This document shows, piece after piece, positions 1-9,332 of a stretch of DNA of 64,000 nt (positions are counted from its first letter, which is position 1; every line of letters starts with the position of its first letter). Position numbers and translations under genes: made by a program. Location: contig VSNG01000001.1 in NCBI GenBank assembly GCA_009774175.1, positions 124,001 to 188,000 on the forward strand. The letters are read 5' to 3'. This stretch comes from Lachnospiraceae bacterium. GTDB taxonomy: Bacteria > Bacillota > Clostridia > Lachnospirales > Lachnospiraceae. The notes under the pieces are model-generated. The model saw only the letters and a program-made list of their open reading frames with translations, ran no database searches and had not been told where the DNA came from.

Positions 1-249
1 TTGCAGGGAAAAGTGATGGAAGCCCTTGTGGAAGAAATGAACGAACAGGATCCGGCCTTTGTAACAGGAAGGCTTTCCAATAATATGCTGGTGCATTTTA
101 AGGCGGACAGAAGGTTAGTCGGAAAATTTGTCATGGTAGCGCTGGATGCCTGCCATGGGTTTTACTATACGGGACGGATGGTTGACCAGATAGGTCAGTC
201 CCAACATACGAGATTAGGAAAGATGGTTGATAACCAATGGCTGAACTGA
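1..249 (+). CDS. miaB: MiaB C-terminal end (tRNA methylthiotransferase), 5' truncated by window
   Basis: Only the last 82 codons are present; the frame is open from base 1, so the real start lies outside the window. The residues match the C-terminal TRAM domain of MiaB, the radical SAM enzyme that adds a methylthio group to i6A37 of tRNA: a short basic beta-rich segment with VHFKADRRLVGKFVMVALD. The iron-sulfur and radical SAM domains are not visible here. It overlaps mutS by 13 bases, so the two are translationally coupled. The miaB-mutS-mutL-miaA order, with the prenyltransferase MiaA three genes on, supports the call; another TRAM-bearing methylthiotransferase is the main alternative. Confidence 0.85.
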   Translation: MQGKVMEALVEEMNEQDPAFVTGRLSNNMLVHFKADRRLVGKFVMVALDACHGFYYTGRMVDQIGQSQHTRLGKMVDNQWLN

Positions 250-2894
250 CACCTATGATGAAGCAGTATTTGGATACCAAGAAGGAGTATCAGGACTGTA
301 TTTTGTTTTACAGACTGGGAGATTTCTATGAAATGTTCTTTGAGGACGCGCTTACGGCTTCCAGAGAACTGGAAATTACCCTGACGGGAAAAAGCTGCGG
401 ACAGGAAGAACGCGCGCCTATGTGCGGCGTCCCTTATCACGCGGTGGACAGTTATTTGAATAAACTGGTTTCCAAGGGATATAAGGTTGCCATCTGCGAG
501 CAGGTGGAGGATCCCAAAAGCGCAAAAGGGATTGTAAAAAGGGAAGTGATCCGCATTGTAACGCCGGGCACGAACCTGAATACGCAGGCTCTTGACGACA
601 CAAAGAATAATTATCTTCTCTGCGTAACCTATTTTCCCGGAAAAATCGGCGTTTCGGTGGCGGATGTGACAACGGGGGATTATTATCTGACAGAGGTGGA
701 GGACATTAGAAAGCTTCAGGATGAGATTAACAAATATGCGCCCTCCGAGGTGATTTGTAACGAGCCTTTCTTTGTCAGCGGATATGATATCGAGGATTTA
801 AAGAACCGGCTGAATGTGTCCGTCTACTCTCTGGCGCCTCACTATTTTGATGAGGACGGCTGCAGGAAGACACTGATGCGCCATTTCCATGTGAATACGC
901 TGGGTGGGCTTGGAATCGGGGATTTTCCGACAGGTATGATCGCGGCAGGCGCCTTATTGCAGTATCTTTACGAGACGCAGAAGACGTCTCTTTCTCATTT
1001 TGTGCATATATATCCGTATCTTTGCAGTAAATATATGCTTCTGGACAGTTCTACAAGACGGAATCTGGAGCTGGTCGAGACGCTGCGGGAGAAGCAGAAG
1101 AAAGGCTCCTTACTGGGGGTGCTGGATCGAACGAAGACGGCCATGGGCGGACGGCTTCTGCGCAAGTATATCGAACAGCCGTTAATAGACCGGGAACGGA
1201 TTGGAAAGCGTCTGGACGCCGTGGAAGAACTGGGCAAAAGAAGCGTCGACAGGGAAGAGCTGCGGGAGTATCTGCACGTCATATATGATCTTGAGAGACT
1301 GCTCGGAAGGATCAGCTATAAAACCGCCAATCCAAGGGATATGATTGCACTCAGAAATTCTCTGGCTATGCTGCCGTCCTTAAAGTCTGTGCTTGTGGAT
1401 TTTGAAGCGCCGCTTCTTGTTGAAATCCGTGAGAATATGGATGCCCTTTCCGATATTCACAAGCTGATCGACGACGCGATTACGGAGGATGCGCCGATTG
1501 CCGTCAGGGAAGGCGGTATTATCAGGGAGGGGTTTCATGAGACCATCGACGCCCTGAAAAAAGCGAAAACAGACGGAAAGAAGTGGCTGGCGCAGCTGGA
1601 AGAGGAAGACCGGGAACGGACGGGGATCAGAAACCTGCGCATTAAGTACAATAAGGTGTTCGGTTATTATTTTGAAGTGACCAATTCCTACAGGGATCAG
1701 GTGCCGGAGGATTATGTGCGCAAGCAGACCCTTGCCAATGCCGAGCGGTATACGACGCCCCGGCTGAAGGAACTGGAGGACTCCATTCTAAATGCCGAGG
1801 ACAAGCTTTTCGGCCTGGAATACGATCTGTTCTGCGAGATCAGGGAGACCATTGCCGGTGAGGTGGAGCGGATTCAGAAAACCGCCCGGGCCGTGGCAAG
1901 ACTGGATGTGTTTGCCTCCCTTGCCTTTGTGGCGGAGCAGAATCATTATGTAAGGCCATCCCTGAACGAAAAGGGCGTGATTGACATTAAGGAGGGCCGC
2001 CATCCCGTAGTGGAGCAGATGATTCAGAACGATATGTTCATTTCAAACGATACCTATCTGGACGATAAAAAGCATTGTATCGCTGTAATCACAGGCCCCA
2101 ATATGGCCGGAAAATCAACCTATATGCGGCAGGTGGCGCTGATTGTGCTGATGACACAGATCGGCTCCTTCGTGCCGGCTAAAAAGGCGGATGTGGGAAT
2201 TGTGGATCGTATTTTTACAAGAGTGGGCGCCTCTGACGATCTGGCAAGCGGGCAGTCAACCTTCATGGTGGAGATGAACGAGGTAGCCAATATTCTAAGG
2301 AACGCAACGCCGGACAGTCTGCTGGTACTGGATGAGATCGGGCGCGGCACGTCCACCTTTGACGGGTTAAGCATTGCCTGGGCCGTGATAGAGCATATCA
2401 GCAACCGCAGGATTCTGGGGGCAAAGACGCTGTTTGCCACCCATTATCATGAGCTGACGGAGCTGGAAGGCAAGATGGATAATGTGAACAACTACTGCAT
2501 TGCCGTCAAGGAGAAGGGCGACGACATTGTATTTTTGAGAAAGATCGTGAAGGGCGGGGCGGATAAGAGCTACGGCATTCAGGTGGCGAAACTGGCGGGC
2601 GTGCCGGATATGGTGATTGACCGCGCAAAGGAAATCGTGGAACAGCTGAGCGACAACGACATCACAGAAAAGGTGCAGAGTATAGAAGTCGATCGGGGAA
2701 AGGCCGAAAAACGTAAAAGCGTCAGATATGACGAAGTGGATCTGGAACAGATTTCCCTGTTTGACACCGTGACCGACGAGGATGTAGTGAAGGAGCTTAC
2801 GGAAATCGACGTAAGCAACCTGACGCCGGTGGATGCGCTGAACACGCTGTACCGGCTGCAAAATAAACTGAAAAACCGATGGGGTACTGTGTGA
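237..2894 (+). CDS. mutS: DNA mismatch repair protein MutS
   Basis: 885 residues, normal for bacterial MutS1. It recognises base mismatches and small loops and recruits MutL. The N-terminal mismatch-binding domain opens with MMKQYLDTKKEYQDCILFYR and contains the GDFYEMFFEDA segment with the conserved Phe-x-Glu. The C-terminal ATPase has Walker A GPNMAGKST near residue 620 and a Walker B-type LLVLDEIGRGTST. Near residue 838 the sequence QISLF fits a beta-clamp binding motif. The ATG overlaps the end of miaB. Downstream, mutL begins 56 bases after the mutS stop. No truncation or frameshift is seen. Confidence 0.98.
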   Translation: MAELTPMMKQYLDTKKEYQDCILFYRLGDFYEMFFEDALTASRELEITLTGKSCGQEERAPMCGVPYHAVDSYLNKLVSKGYKVAICEQVEDPKSAKGIVKREVIRIVTPGTNLNTQALDDTKNNYLLCVTYFPGKIGVSVADVTTGDYYLTEVEDIRKLQDEINKYAPSEVICNEPFFVSGYDIEDLKNRLNVSVYSLAPHYFDEDGCRKTLMRHFHVNTLGGLGIGDFPTGMIAAGALLQYLYETQKTSLSHFVHIYPYLCSKYMLLDSSTRRNLELVETLREKQKKGSLLGVLDRTKTAMGGRLLRKYIEQPLIDRERIGKRLDAVEELGKRSVDREELREYLHVIYDLERLLGRISYKTANPRDMIALRNSLAMLPSLKSVLVDFEAPLLVEIRENMDALSDIHKLIDDAITEDAPIAVREGGIIREGFHETIDALKKAKTDGKKWLAQLEEEDRERTGIRNLRIKYNKVFGYYFEVTNSYRDQVPEDYVRKQTLANAERYTTPRLKELEDSILNAEDKLFGLEYDLFCEIRETIAGEVERIQKTARAVARLDVFASLAFVAEQNHYVRPSLNEKGVIDIKEGRHPVVEQMIQNDMFISNDTYLDDKKHCIAVITGPNMAGKSTYMRQVALIVLMTQIGSFVPAKKADVGIVDRIFTRVGASDDLASGQSTFMVEMNEVANILRNATPDSLLVLDEIGRGTSTFDGLSIAWAVIEHISNRRILGAKTLFATHYHELTELEGKMDNVNNYCIAVKEKGDDIVFLRKIVKGGADKSYGIQVAKLAGVPDMVIDRAKEIVEQLSDNDITEKVQSIEVDRGKAEKRKSVRYDEVDLEQISLFDTVTDEDVVKELTEIDVSNLTPVDALNTLYRLQNKLKNRWGTV

Positions 2895-2910
2895 GAAATA
2901 TTTCTCACAC
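2889..2910. repeat. 22-bp perfect palindrome at the mutS/mutL junction
   Basis: A perfect inverted repeat spans the mutS stop codon region. Each arm is GTGTGAGAAAT and there is no loop. The outer nine bases of the arm, GTGTGAGAA, recur as the outer arm of the larger inverted repeat between mreC and mreD (10202-10267). It is not followed by a T run, so it does not look like an intrinsic terminator. Confidence 0.7.
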
Positions 2911-2950
2911 GGTTGACGTGAACAGGGCAGGAACAGGGGGCGGGCTGACA

Positions 2951-4888
2951 GTGGCGAAAATTAACATATTGGACAATCAGACGATAGATAAGATCGCCGC
3001 TGGCGAAGTGGTGGAACGGCCTTCCAGCGTGGTGAAGGAGCTGGTGGAAAACGCCATGGATGCGGGCGCGGACGCTGTCACGGTGGAAATCAGGGACGGC
3101 GGCACTACCTTGATCCGTGTGACTGACAACGGCAGCGGTATCGAGAAATCTCAGGTGGAACACGCCTTTTTGCGTCATGCCACCAGTAAGATTTCCTCCG
3201 CCGACGACTTGACCAGATTGGTCAGTCTTGGGTTCCGGGGAGAAGCGCTGGCCAGTATTGCGGCAGTGGCGCAGGTGGAGCTGATCACCAAAACGCCCGA
3301 GGAGCTGACCGGGATGCGGCTGGTTGTTGAGGGCGGAAACGTGGCGGAACGGGAGGAAATCGGCGCTCCCCAGGGGACAACCCTGATCGTGCGGAATCTT
3401 TTTTATAACACGCCGCCCCGGAAAAAGTTTTTGAAGCAGCCAAGGACAGAGGGCTCTTATGTAGCGGATCTGATGGAGCATCTTGCCATGTCGAATCCGA
3501 AAGTCTCCTTTAAATTCCTTTTAAACGGACAAAATCGGTTTTACACAACAGGAAGCGGCGATCTGCGTGAGATTGTCTATCGGATTTACGGCAAGGAGAT
3601 CGCCTCCGCGCTTACGGACTTTCGATATGAGAGGGAGGGTCTGACGGTGACGGGACTTCTTGGCCAGCCCGTGATCAACAGGGCGAACCGTTCTTATGAG
3701 ATTTTCTATATCAACGGCAGATACATCAGAAGCACTCTGATCAGCAAGGCCGTAGAGGAGGGATACCGGGAATATCTGATGCAGCACAAGTTTCCCTTTT
3801 GTATTCTGCATTTTCAGGTAGATACGGAAAAAGTGGATGTGAATGTACATCCCTCCAAAATGGAGGTGCGTATTGCGGACGGTCCCGCCTTTTACGAAGA
3901 GGTGCGCGCCGCCGTAGAGGCGGCCCTTCGGGAACGGGAAATGATTCCCCAGGTGAGCCTGTCTTCTGATAAGGAGCTTCGCGCAGAGGAAAAAAGGAAC
4001 AGGGAATGCGAAGCCCGCAGCCGGGCGGCCGCGCCCGAGCCTTTCGAAACAAGACAAATAAATTATGTAAACCAACTGGCGGCGGTAATGAAAGAGGAGC
4101 AGGCAGGCGTTCTGCGGCAGACCACAGCCTATCAGACGACGGATACTGCCCATATAGACTCAGGATGGTCGGAATCAGCGGTGGCGGATACGACGACGGA
4201 AAAAACGGCGGTGGGCGCAGGGAACGTAGGGGAAACGGGCTCGGAAATTCCCGCGGGTCGGCCCGAACAGATGGCATTATTTGAGGATCGGGTTTTATCG
4301 GCCGGAGCCAGACAGCAGTATGAGATTATTGGACAGCTTTTCGAGACCTACTGGCTGATTTCCTATCAGGAAAAGCTGCTGATCGTGGATCAGCACGCGG
4401 CCCATGAAAAGGTCAGGTATGAGCGCCTGATGCGGCATTTTAACGAGAAGGACATTGTTTCCCAGAGTATCAGCCCTCCGGTGATTCTGACCTTAAACAA
4501 CAGAGAAAAGGAGTGCTATCTTCTGCATGAGGAGATTTTTGCCTCTCTTGGGTTTGAGATCGAGGCCTTCGGCGGGAACGAATATACGATCCGGGGCGTG
4601 CCCATGGATCTTTACGGCTATACGGAGGAGACGTTTTTCTATGAAATACTGGACGAACTGGCGGCAGAGCCGGTGACAGGCGCGCCGGAGAGCGTTCGAA
4701 GCCGTATTGCCACCATGGCCTGCAAGGCGGCGGTTAAAGGCAGTATGCGGCTGGACAGGCAGGAAATAGAAGCCCTGCTTGACGAGCTTCTTACGCTGGA
4801 TAATCCCTACAACTGCCCCCATGGAAGGCCTACCATCGTTTCCATGAGCAAATATGAGATTGAAAAGAAGTTTAAGAGGATCGTTTAA
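2951..4888 (+). CDS. mutL: DNA mismatch repair protein MutL (endonuclease type)
   Basis: The frame is open upstream to 2879, but GTG at 2951 is preferred: an AGGGGG site precedes it and the family N-terminus (AKINILDNQTIDKIAAGEVV) starts there, giving 645 residues. GHKL ATPase motifs are visible as ENAMDAGAD, DNGSGI and GFRGEAL. A variable acidic linker follows, with QMALFED resembling a beta-clamp motif. The C-terminal domain contains DQHAAHEKVRYE near residue 479, the metal-dependent endonuclease motif found in bacteria lacking MutH. It acts with MutS to nick the daughter strand. The gene follows mutS and precedes miaA by 17 bases. Confidence 0.97.
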   Translation: MAKINILDNQTIDKIAAGEVVERPSSVVKELVENAMDAGADAVTVEIRDGGTTLIRVTDNGSGIEKSQVEHAFLRHATSKISSADDLTRLVSLGFRGEALASIAAVAQVELITKTPEELTGMRLVVEGGNVAEREEIGAPQGTTLIVRNLFYNTPPRKKFLKQPRTEGSYVADLMEHLAMSNPKVSFKFLLNGQNRFYTTGSGDLREIVYRIYGKEIASALTDFRYEREGLTVTGLLGQPVINRANRSYEIFYINGRYIRSTLISKAVEEGYREYLMQHKFPFCILHFQVDTEKVDVNVHPSKMEVRIADGPAFYEEVRAAVEAALREREMIPQVSLSSDKELRAEEKRNRECEARSRAAAPEPFETRQINYVNQLAAVMKEEQAGVLRQTTAYQTTDTAHIDSGWSESAVADTTTEKTAVGAGNVGETGSEIPAGRPEQMALFEDRVLSAGARQQYEIIGQLFETYWLISYQEKLLIVDQHAAHEKVRYERLMRHFNEKDIVSQSISPPVILTLNNREKECYLLHEEIFASLGFEIEAFGGNEYTIRGVPMDLYGYTEETFFYEILDELAAEPVTGAPESVRSRIATMACKAAVKGSMRLDRQEIEALLDELLTLDNPYNCPHGRPTIVSMSKYEIEKKFKRIV

Positions 4889-4905
4889 GGAGGGAAGATA
4901 AGCGA

Positions 4906-5856
4906 ATGGAAAAGAGACCTCTGGTGATTCTTACAGGGCCGACGGCGGTGGGGAAGACGGCGCTTTCCGTGGCGTTTGCGAAGGCCATAAACGGAGAGAT
5001 CATTTCCGCCGACTCCATGCAGGTGTACCGCCATATGGACATTGGCTCCGCCAAGGTGACGAAAGAGGAGATGGAGGGCGTGCCCCATCACCTGATTGAT
5101 GTGCTGGAGCCTGCGGAGGAATTTAATGTTGTGCTGTTTCAGAGGATGGCGCGGCAGGCGGCGGAGGAAATAGAGAGCCGGGGCCATATTCCCATCCTTG
5201 TGGGAGGCACCGGTTTTTATATTCAGGCGCTGCTTTATAATATAGACTTTGCGGAAAATGACGAGGACAGGCGGCTTCGGCGTTCTCTGGAGGAGATCGC
5301 AAAGGAGCAGGGGGCGTCGGCGCTTTATGAGAAACTGCGTGCGGTGGATCCGGAATCCTGCGAAATCATACATGCCAACAATGTAAAGCGGGTGATCCGC
5401 GCCATCGAGTTTTACGAGAAGACGGGAAAAAAGATATCGGCGCACAATCGGGAGCAGAGACAGAATATTTCCCCCTACCGCTTCGCCTATTTTGTGCTGA
5501 ACGACGACAGGGAAAAAATTTACCGGCAGATTGACCAGCGGGTGGATCTTATGATGGAACGGGGACTGGTGGAAGAAGTGCGCGCTTTGCGGGCCATGGG
5601 GTGCAGCCGGGGTATGGTATCCATGCAGGGACTGGGATATAAGGAGATTTTGTCTTACCTAGAGGGAGAGATATCGCAGGAAGAGGCTGTTTACCTGATA
5701 AAACGGGATACGAGACACTTTGCGAAAAGACAGCTCACCTGGTTTAAGCGCGAAAAAGAGGTAACGTGGATAGAAAAAAACGTTTTTGACTATAGCAGTC
5801 AAAATATGCTGGCTTTCATGCAGGATTTCCTGCACGAAAAAGGGATTATCCTGTAA
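4906..5856 (+). CDS. miaA: tRNA dimethylallyltransferase MiaA
   Basis: 316 residues, the usual size. The N-terminal P-loop is GPTAVGKT at residues 10-17. SADSMQVYRHMDIGSAK carries the catalytic Asp and the conserved QVYR segment. MiaA transfers a dimethylallyl group to the N6 of A37 in tRNAs reading UNN codons; the product is the substrate of MiaB, whose gene ends at the left edge of the window. An AGGAGG site sits ten bases before the ATG. Last clear member of the miaB-mutS-mutL-miaA unit. Confidence 0.97.
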   Translation: MEKRPLVILTGPTAVGKTALSVAFAKAINGEIISADSMQVYRHMDIGSAKVTKEEMEGVPHHLIDVLEPAEEFNVVLFQRMARQAAEEIESRGHIPILVGGTGFYIQALLYNIDFAENDEDRRLRRSLEEIAKEQGASALYEKLRAVDPESCEIIHANNVKRVIRAIEFYEKTGKKISAHNREQRQNISPYRFAYFVLNDDREKIYRQIDQRVDLMMERGLVEEVRALRAMGCSRGMVSMQGLGYKEILSYLEGEISQEEAVYLIKRDTRHFAKRQLTWFKREKEVTWIEKNVFDYSSQNMLAFMQDFLHEKGIIL

Positions 5857-5929
5857 GGATTTGTCGAAAAAATTTAATGGAATTTATACAAAATGCACAA
5901 AGCAAATTTATGATGAAATGGAGATTCCG

Positions 5930-7213
5930 ATGACACAGTTATATGAGCAGTATAAAAAATTGGGCATTTCAGAGGAGGTGTACCGCTTCGGGGAGGAGAT
6001 TCTTGCCTCTCTTTCTGCCCGGTTTACCCGGATTGATCAAAATGCAGAGTACAATCAGCTTAAGGTGATACGCGCCATGCAGGCGGCAAATGTGAGCGAG
6101 GCCTGTCTTTTGGGTACAACCGGCTACGGCTACAATGATTTGGGGCGCGATACGCTGGAAAAGGTGTATGCCGCTGTCTTTGAGACCCAGGATGCGCTGG
6201 TGAGGCCGCAGATTACCTGTGGCACCCACGCCCTTGCCCTTGCGCTTATGAGCAATCTGCGGCCCGGGGACGAGCTTCTTTCACCGGTGGGCAAGCCATA
6301 TGATACCCTGGAGGAGGTGATCGGCATCCGGCCCTCCGGAGGCTCCCTTGCGGAGTACGGCGTCACGTACAGACAGGTGGATCTTCTGCCTGACGGCGGA
6401 TTTGACTATGAGGGTATTCGGACAGCTCTGGGGGAACGCACAAAAATGGTTACGATTCAGCGGTCCAAAGGGTATCAGACAAGGCCCACTCTGTCCGTAC
6501 AAAGGATTGGCGAGCTGATTGCTTTTGTGAAGCAGATTAAGCCGGATGTGCTTGTGATGGTGGATAACTGTTACGGTGAGTTCGTGGAGACGGCGGAGCC
6601 TTCTCAGGTGGGAGCGGACATGGTGGTGGGCTCCCTGATCAAGAATCCCGGCGGCGGGCTTGCTCCCATCGGCGGCTACATTGCGGGAAAGAAGGAATGC
6701 GTGGAAAACGCGGCCTGCCGACTGACTTCTCCGGGTCTTGCCAAGGAAGTGGGGGCGTCTCTTGGCGTACTTCCCGCTTTTTATCAGGGACTGTTTCTTG
6801 CGCCGACAGTGACGGCATCCGCCCTCAAAGGGGCAATTTTTGCTGCGAATATATATGAGAAACTGGGTTTTTCCGTGGTGCCGGACGGACAGGAAAGCCG
6901 TCACGATATCATTCAGGCAGTGACTTTCGGCTCGCCGGAGGGCGTCATTGCTTTCTGCGAGGGGATTCAGGCCGCGGCGCCGGTGGACAGCTTTGTGAAG
7001 CCGGAGCCCTGGGACATGCCCGGATATGATTCCAAAGTCATTATGGCGGCAGGGGCTTTTGTGTCCGGCTCCTCCATCGAGCTTTCCGCCGACGGGCCAA
7101 TAGCGCCGCCCTATGCGGTCTATTTTCAGGGAGGACTTACTTTTCCCCATGCCAAGCTGGGGATTTTAAAGAGTCTGCAAAATCTGACGGATCAGGGGAT
7201 CTGCCGTATTTAA
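5930..7213 (+). CDS. Methionine gamma-lyase family (YnbB-type) PLP protein
   Basis: About 427 residues when started at the ATG at 5930, which has GGAG six bases upstream; the open frame runs further back into miaA but those codons have no family support. This is a fold-type I PLP protein of the family annotated as aluminium resistance or methionine gamma-lyase family in Firmicutes. The PLP lysine is in GSLIKNPGGGLAPIGGYI, and VDNCYGEFVE carries the cofactor-binding Asp. The substrate is not established for this subgroup, so cleavage of a sulfur amino acid is inferred from fold only. It commonly follows miaA in Clostridia, as here. Confidence 0.88.
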   Translation: MTQLYEQYKKLGISEEVYRFGEEILASLSARFTRIDQNAEYNQLKVIRAMQAANVSEACLLGTTGYGYNDLGRDTLEKVYAAVFETQDALVRPQITCGTHALALALMSNLRPGDELLSPVGKPYDTLEEVIGIRPSGGSLAEYGVTYRQVDLLPDGGFDYEGIRTALGERTKMVTIQRSKGYQTRPTLSVQRIGELIAFVKQIKPDVLVMVDNCYGEFVETAEPSQVGADMVVGSLIKNPGGGLAPIGGYIAGKKECVENAACRLTSPGLAKEVGASLGVLPAFYQGLFLAPTVTASALKGAIFAANIYEKLGFSVVPDGQESRHDIIQAVTFGSPEGVIAFCEGIQAAAPVDSFVKPEPWDMPGYDSKVIMAAGAFVSGSSIELSADGPIAPPYAVYFQGGLTFPHAKLGILKSLQNLTDQGICRI

Positions 7214-7292
7214 TGGAAAATATTTCTTTTTTTATGTACATCAAAATCCGATTGTGTTAAAATGAGCGTTGGAGAAAGGAGATTGTACGTTT

Positions 7293-7529
7293 ATGCGCAA
7301 AAATAACTGGGCTTGCTTCCTGCTGATTCTGGCCGGAATTGTGATCGGCGGCTTTATCGGAAGTCTCTTTCCCTCCACATGGCTCAACTACGGGCAGTCT
7401 TTCGGCCTGTCCCAGCCGCTGGTATTGGATTTTGGTATTTTGAGCGTTACTTTTGCCCTGTCAATTAAGATCACAATAGCAAGCATTTTGGGAATCGCCA
7501 TGGCGATTATTATATACCGCTTGATTTAG
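7293..7529 (+). CDS. Small membrane protein, DUF4321-like
   Basis: 78 residues if started at ATG 7293; an in-frame TTG at 7269 would add eight residues. An AGGAG site precedes the ATG at a slightly long spacing. Two hydrophobic segments, roughly residues 8-28 and 55-76, flank a short linker containing LFPSTWLNYGQSFG, as in DUF4321 proteins. No catalytic motif. Position directly upstream of radC and mreBCD is typical of this family in Clostridia, which hints at an envelope role, but no function is known. Confidence 0.75.
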   Translation: MRKNNWACFLLILAGIVIGGFIGSLFPSTWLNYGQSFGLSQPLVLDFGILSVTFALSIKITIASILGIAMAIIIYRLI

Positions 7530-7597
7530 CGTGAAAGGTATTTTTAAAACGCAAACGGCCCGGACTTTTGGAGAGAAGCTGTCGGGAAAGAGATTGC

Positions 7598-8314
7598 ATG
7601 AAATCAGGCAAGTATGAGAACAATGAATATTATAGGCAGCAAAATCTTCCATATGAAAAATTTGCCGCCTACGGAAGCGAGAGCCTTACGGATTCGGAGC
7701 TTTTGGCGATCCTTCTTCGAACGGGAACGAAGGGGATGAGCGCGCGGGAGCTTGGAGAGCAGGTGCTCACAAGGACCGCGGGCTGTGGAAACGGACTGCT
7801 GGGACTGTACCGTATATCCATAAAGGAGCTGCAAAAGATAGAGGGAATCGGGTCGGTCAAGGCGGTGCAGCTTAAGGCTGTGGCGGAACTGGCTAGAAGA
7901 ATGGCCCGTGCAAAGGCCAAAAATGGACTTTCCTTTCACGATCCGGCGTCGGTTGCAGACTATTACATGGAGCGTTTTCGTCATGAGAGCGTGGAGCATA
8001 TTCTGCTTTTGCTCTTTGATTCGGGACTTCATCTGATGGGGGAGGAAATGATCTCCAAGGGCACGGCAAACGCCGCGCTTCTGTCTCCCAGAGAAGTCTT
8101 TACGCAGGCTTTTCGGTGCGGTGCGGCCAATATTATGCTGCTGCACAATCATCCGGGAGGAGAACCTGTTCCCAGTGAGAACGATCTTCTGATTACAGAG
8201 CGGATCGGGAGGACGGGAGAGCTTATGGATATCCCTCTGGTGGATCACATTATACTCGGAGATAATAATTATTTCAGTTTCCGGGAAAGTAAATTACTGG
8301 AAAGAAAGGGGTAA
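7598..8314 (+). CDS. radC: RadC family protein (JAB metalloprotease fold)
   Basis: 238 residues from the ATG at 7598; the frame is open upstream to a TTG at 7568 but family members begin near KYENNEYYRQQNLPYEKF. A helix-hairpin-helix-like region (IKELQKIEGIGSVKAVQLKA) is followed by a JAB1/MPN domain with HNHPGGEPVPSENDLLIT, the zinc-binding His-x-His and downstream Asp. The historical radiation-repair role is not supported and the function is unknown. It sits between a DUF4321 protein and mreB, the usual Firmicute placement. Confidence 0.93.
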   Translation: MKSGKYENNEYYRQQNLPYEKFAAYGSESLTDSELLAILLRTGTKGMSARELGEQVLTRTAGCGNGLLGLYRISIKELQKIEGIGSVKAVQLKAVAELARRMARAKAKNGLSFHDPASVADYYMERFRHESVEHILLLLFDSGLHLMGEEMISKGTANAALLSPREVFTQAFRCGAANIMLLHNHPGGEPVPSENDLLITERIGRTGELMDIPLVDHIILGDNNYFSFRESKLLERKG

Positions 8315-8321
8315 ATTTACC

Positions 8322-9332
8322 TTGGCAAACAACGCATTTGGAATCGACCTTGGCACCAGCAATATCAAAATCTATAACCGCGCGGATGATGACGTCTTTG
8401 TGGAAAAGAACATGATCGCCATCGAGAATAAAAAGACGCTTTTTGCCTACGGTGACGCGGCTTTTGAGATGTACGAGAAGGCGCCCAGCAATATCAGTAT
8501 CACCTATCCGTTAAGCAACGGGGTCATCGCGGACATTCAGAACATGGAAACGCTGATTAAATACTTTTTAAACGGCATGATGCGTAATAATGTGCGCCCT
8601 GCCGATTATTACATCGCTGTTCCGTGGGATGTGACAGAGGTGGAAAAGCGGGCGTTTAAGGATCTGATCAAGGAATCCAACGTAAAGGCCAGAAAGGTCA
8701 TGATGGTGGATAAGGCTGTGGCGGACGGTCTGGGCCTTGGCATTGACGTAAAAAATTCTCAGGGTGTTCTTGTAGTGAACGTTGGATTTGATACGACGGA
8801 GATTTCCATCCTATCACTGGGCGGCATCGTGTTAAGCCGGCTGATTAAAGTGGGCGGCCGCAAGTTTGACGAGGCGATCAAGGCGGCGGTGCGCCGGGAA
8901 TACAGCCTGATTATCGGCGGAAAGACGGCGGAAGTTGTGAAGATTTCCCTGACAGAGCTTGAGCAGGAGAGAGAGGGCGCTGTGGTTTACGGCAGGGATA
9001 TTGTGACGGGACTGCCGGTGGAGAGGGAGATTCCCACCGATCTGGTAAACGAATGCCTGGTAGAGCACTTTAACTCCATCATAGATAATATTAAGGTGAT
9101 TCTGGAGCGTACCCCGCCGGAGCTGGCGGCGGATATCTACCGGCACGGCGTTTATCTGACGGGCGGCGCGTCTCAGGTGAACAGGCTTGCGCTTCTTCTC
9201 AGCAAGGGGACGGGGCTGCAGGTCAATGTTTCCGAGAATCCGGTGACAAGCGTAGCCCTCGGCCTTGGTAAGATCATCAAGGAAGATAACTATAAAACGA
9301 TAGCTTACGCGATAGAAGGAATGAGCAAATGA
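8322..9332 (+). CDS. mreB: MreB-family actin homologue, divergent ATPase motifs
   Basis: 336 residues, starting at TTG 8322 with an AAGGGG site upstream. It lies directly before mreC and overlaps it by four bases. Phosphate-1 loop GIDLGTSNIKIY is intact. The phosphate-2 region reads VVNVGFDTTEIS where typical MreB has VVDIGGGTTEIA, and the canonical EEPMAAAIGAGL segment, which contains the catalytic Glu, reads DKAVADGLGLGI. The adenosine region (LTGGASQVNRLALLL) is recognisable. MreB filaments guide lateral wall synthesis with MreC, MreD, PBP2 and RodA, all encoded nearby. Whether this copy hydrolyses ATP normally is uncertain. Confidence 0.9.
   Translation: MANNAFGIDLGTSNIKIYNRADDDVFVEKNMIAIENKKTLFAYGDAAFEMYEKAPSNISITYPLSNGVIADIQNMETLIKYFLNGMMRNNVRPADYYIAVPWDVTEVEKRAFKDLIKESNVKARKVMMVDKAVADGLGLGIDVKNSQGVLVVNVGFDTTEISILSLGGIVLSRLIKVGGRKFDEAIKAAVRREYSLIIGGKTAEVVKISLTELEQEREGAVVYGRDIVTGLPVEREIPTDLVNECLVEHFNSIIDNIKVILERTPPELAADIYRHGVYLTGGASQVNRLALLLSKGTGLQVNVSENPVTSVALGLGKIIKEDNYKTIAYAIEGMSK

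Noticed and set aside
2579..3481. 300-residue antisense frame across mutS/mutL
   Set aside because: It lies wholly opposite two strongly conserved genes and has no recognisable domain or start signal.
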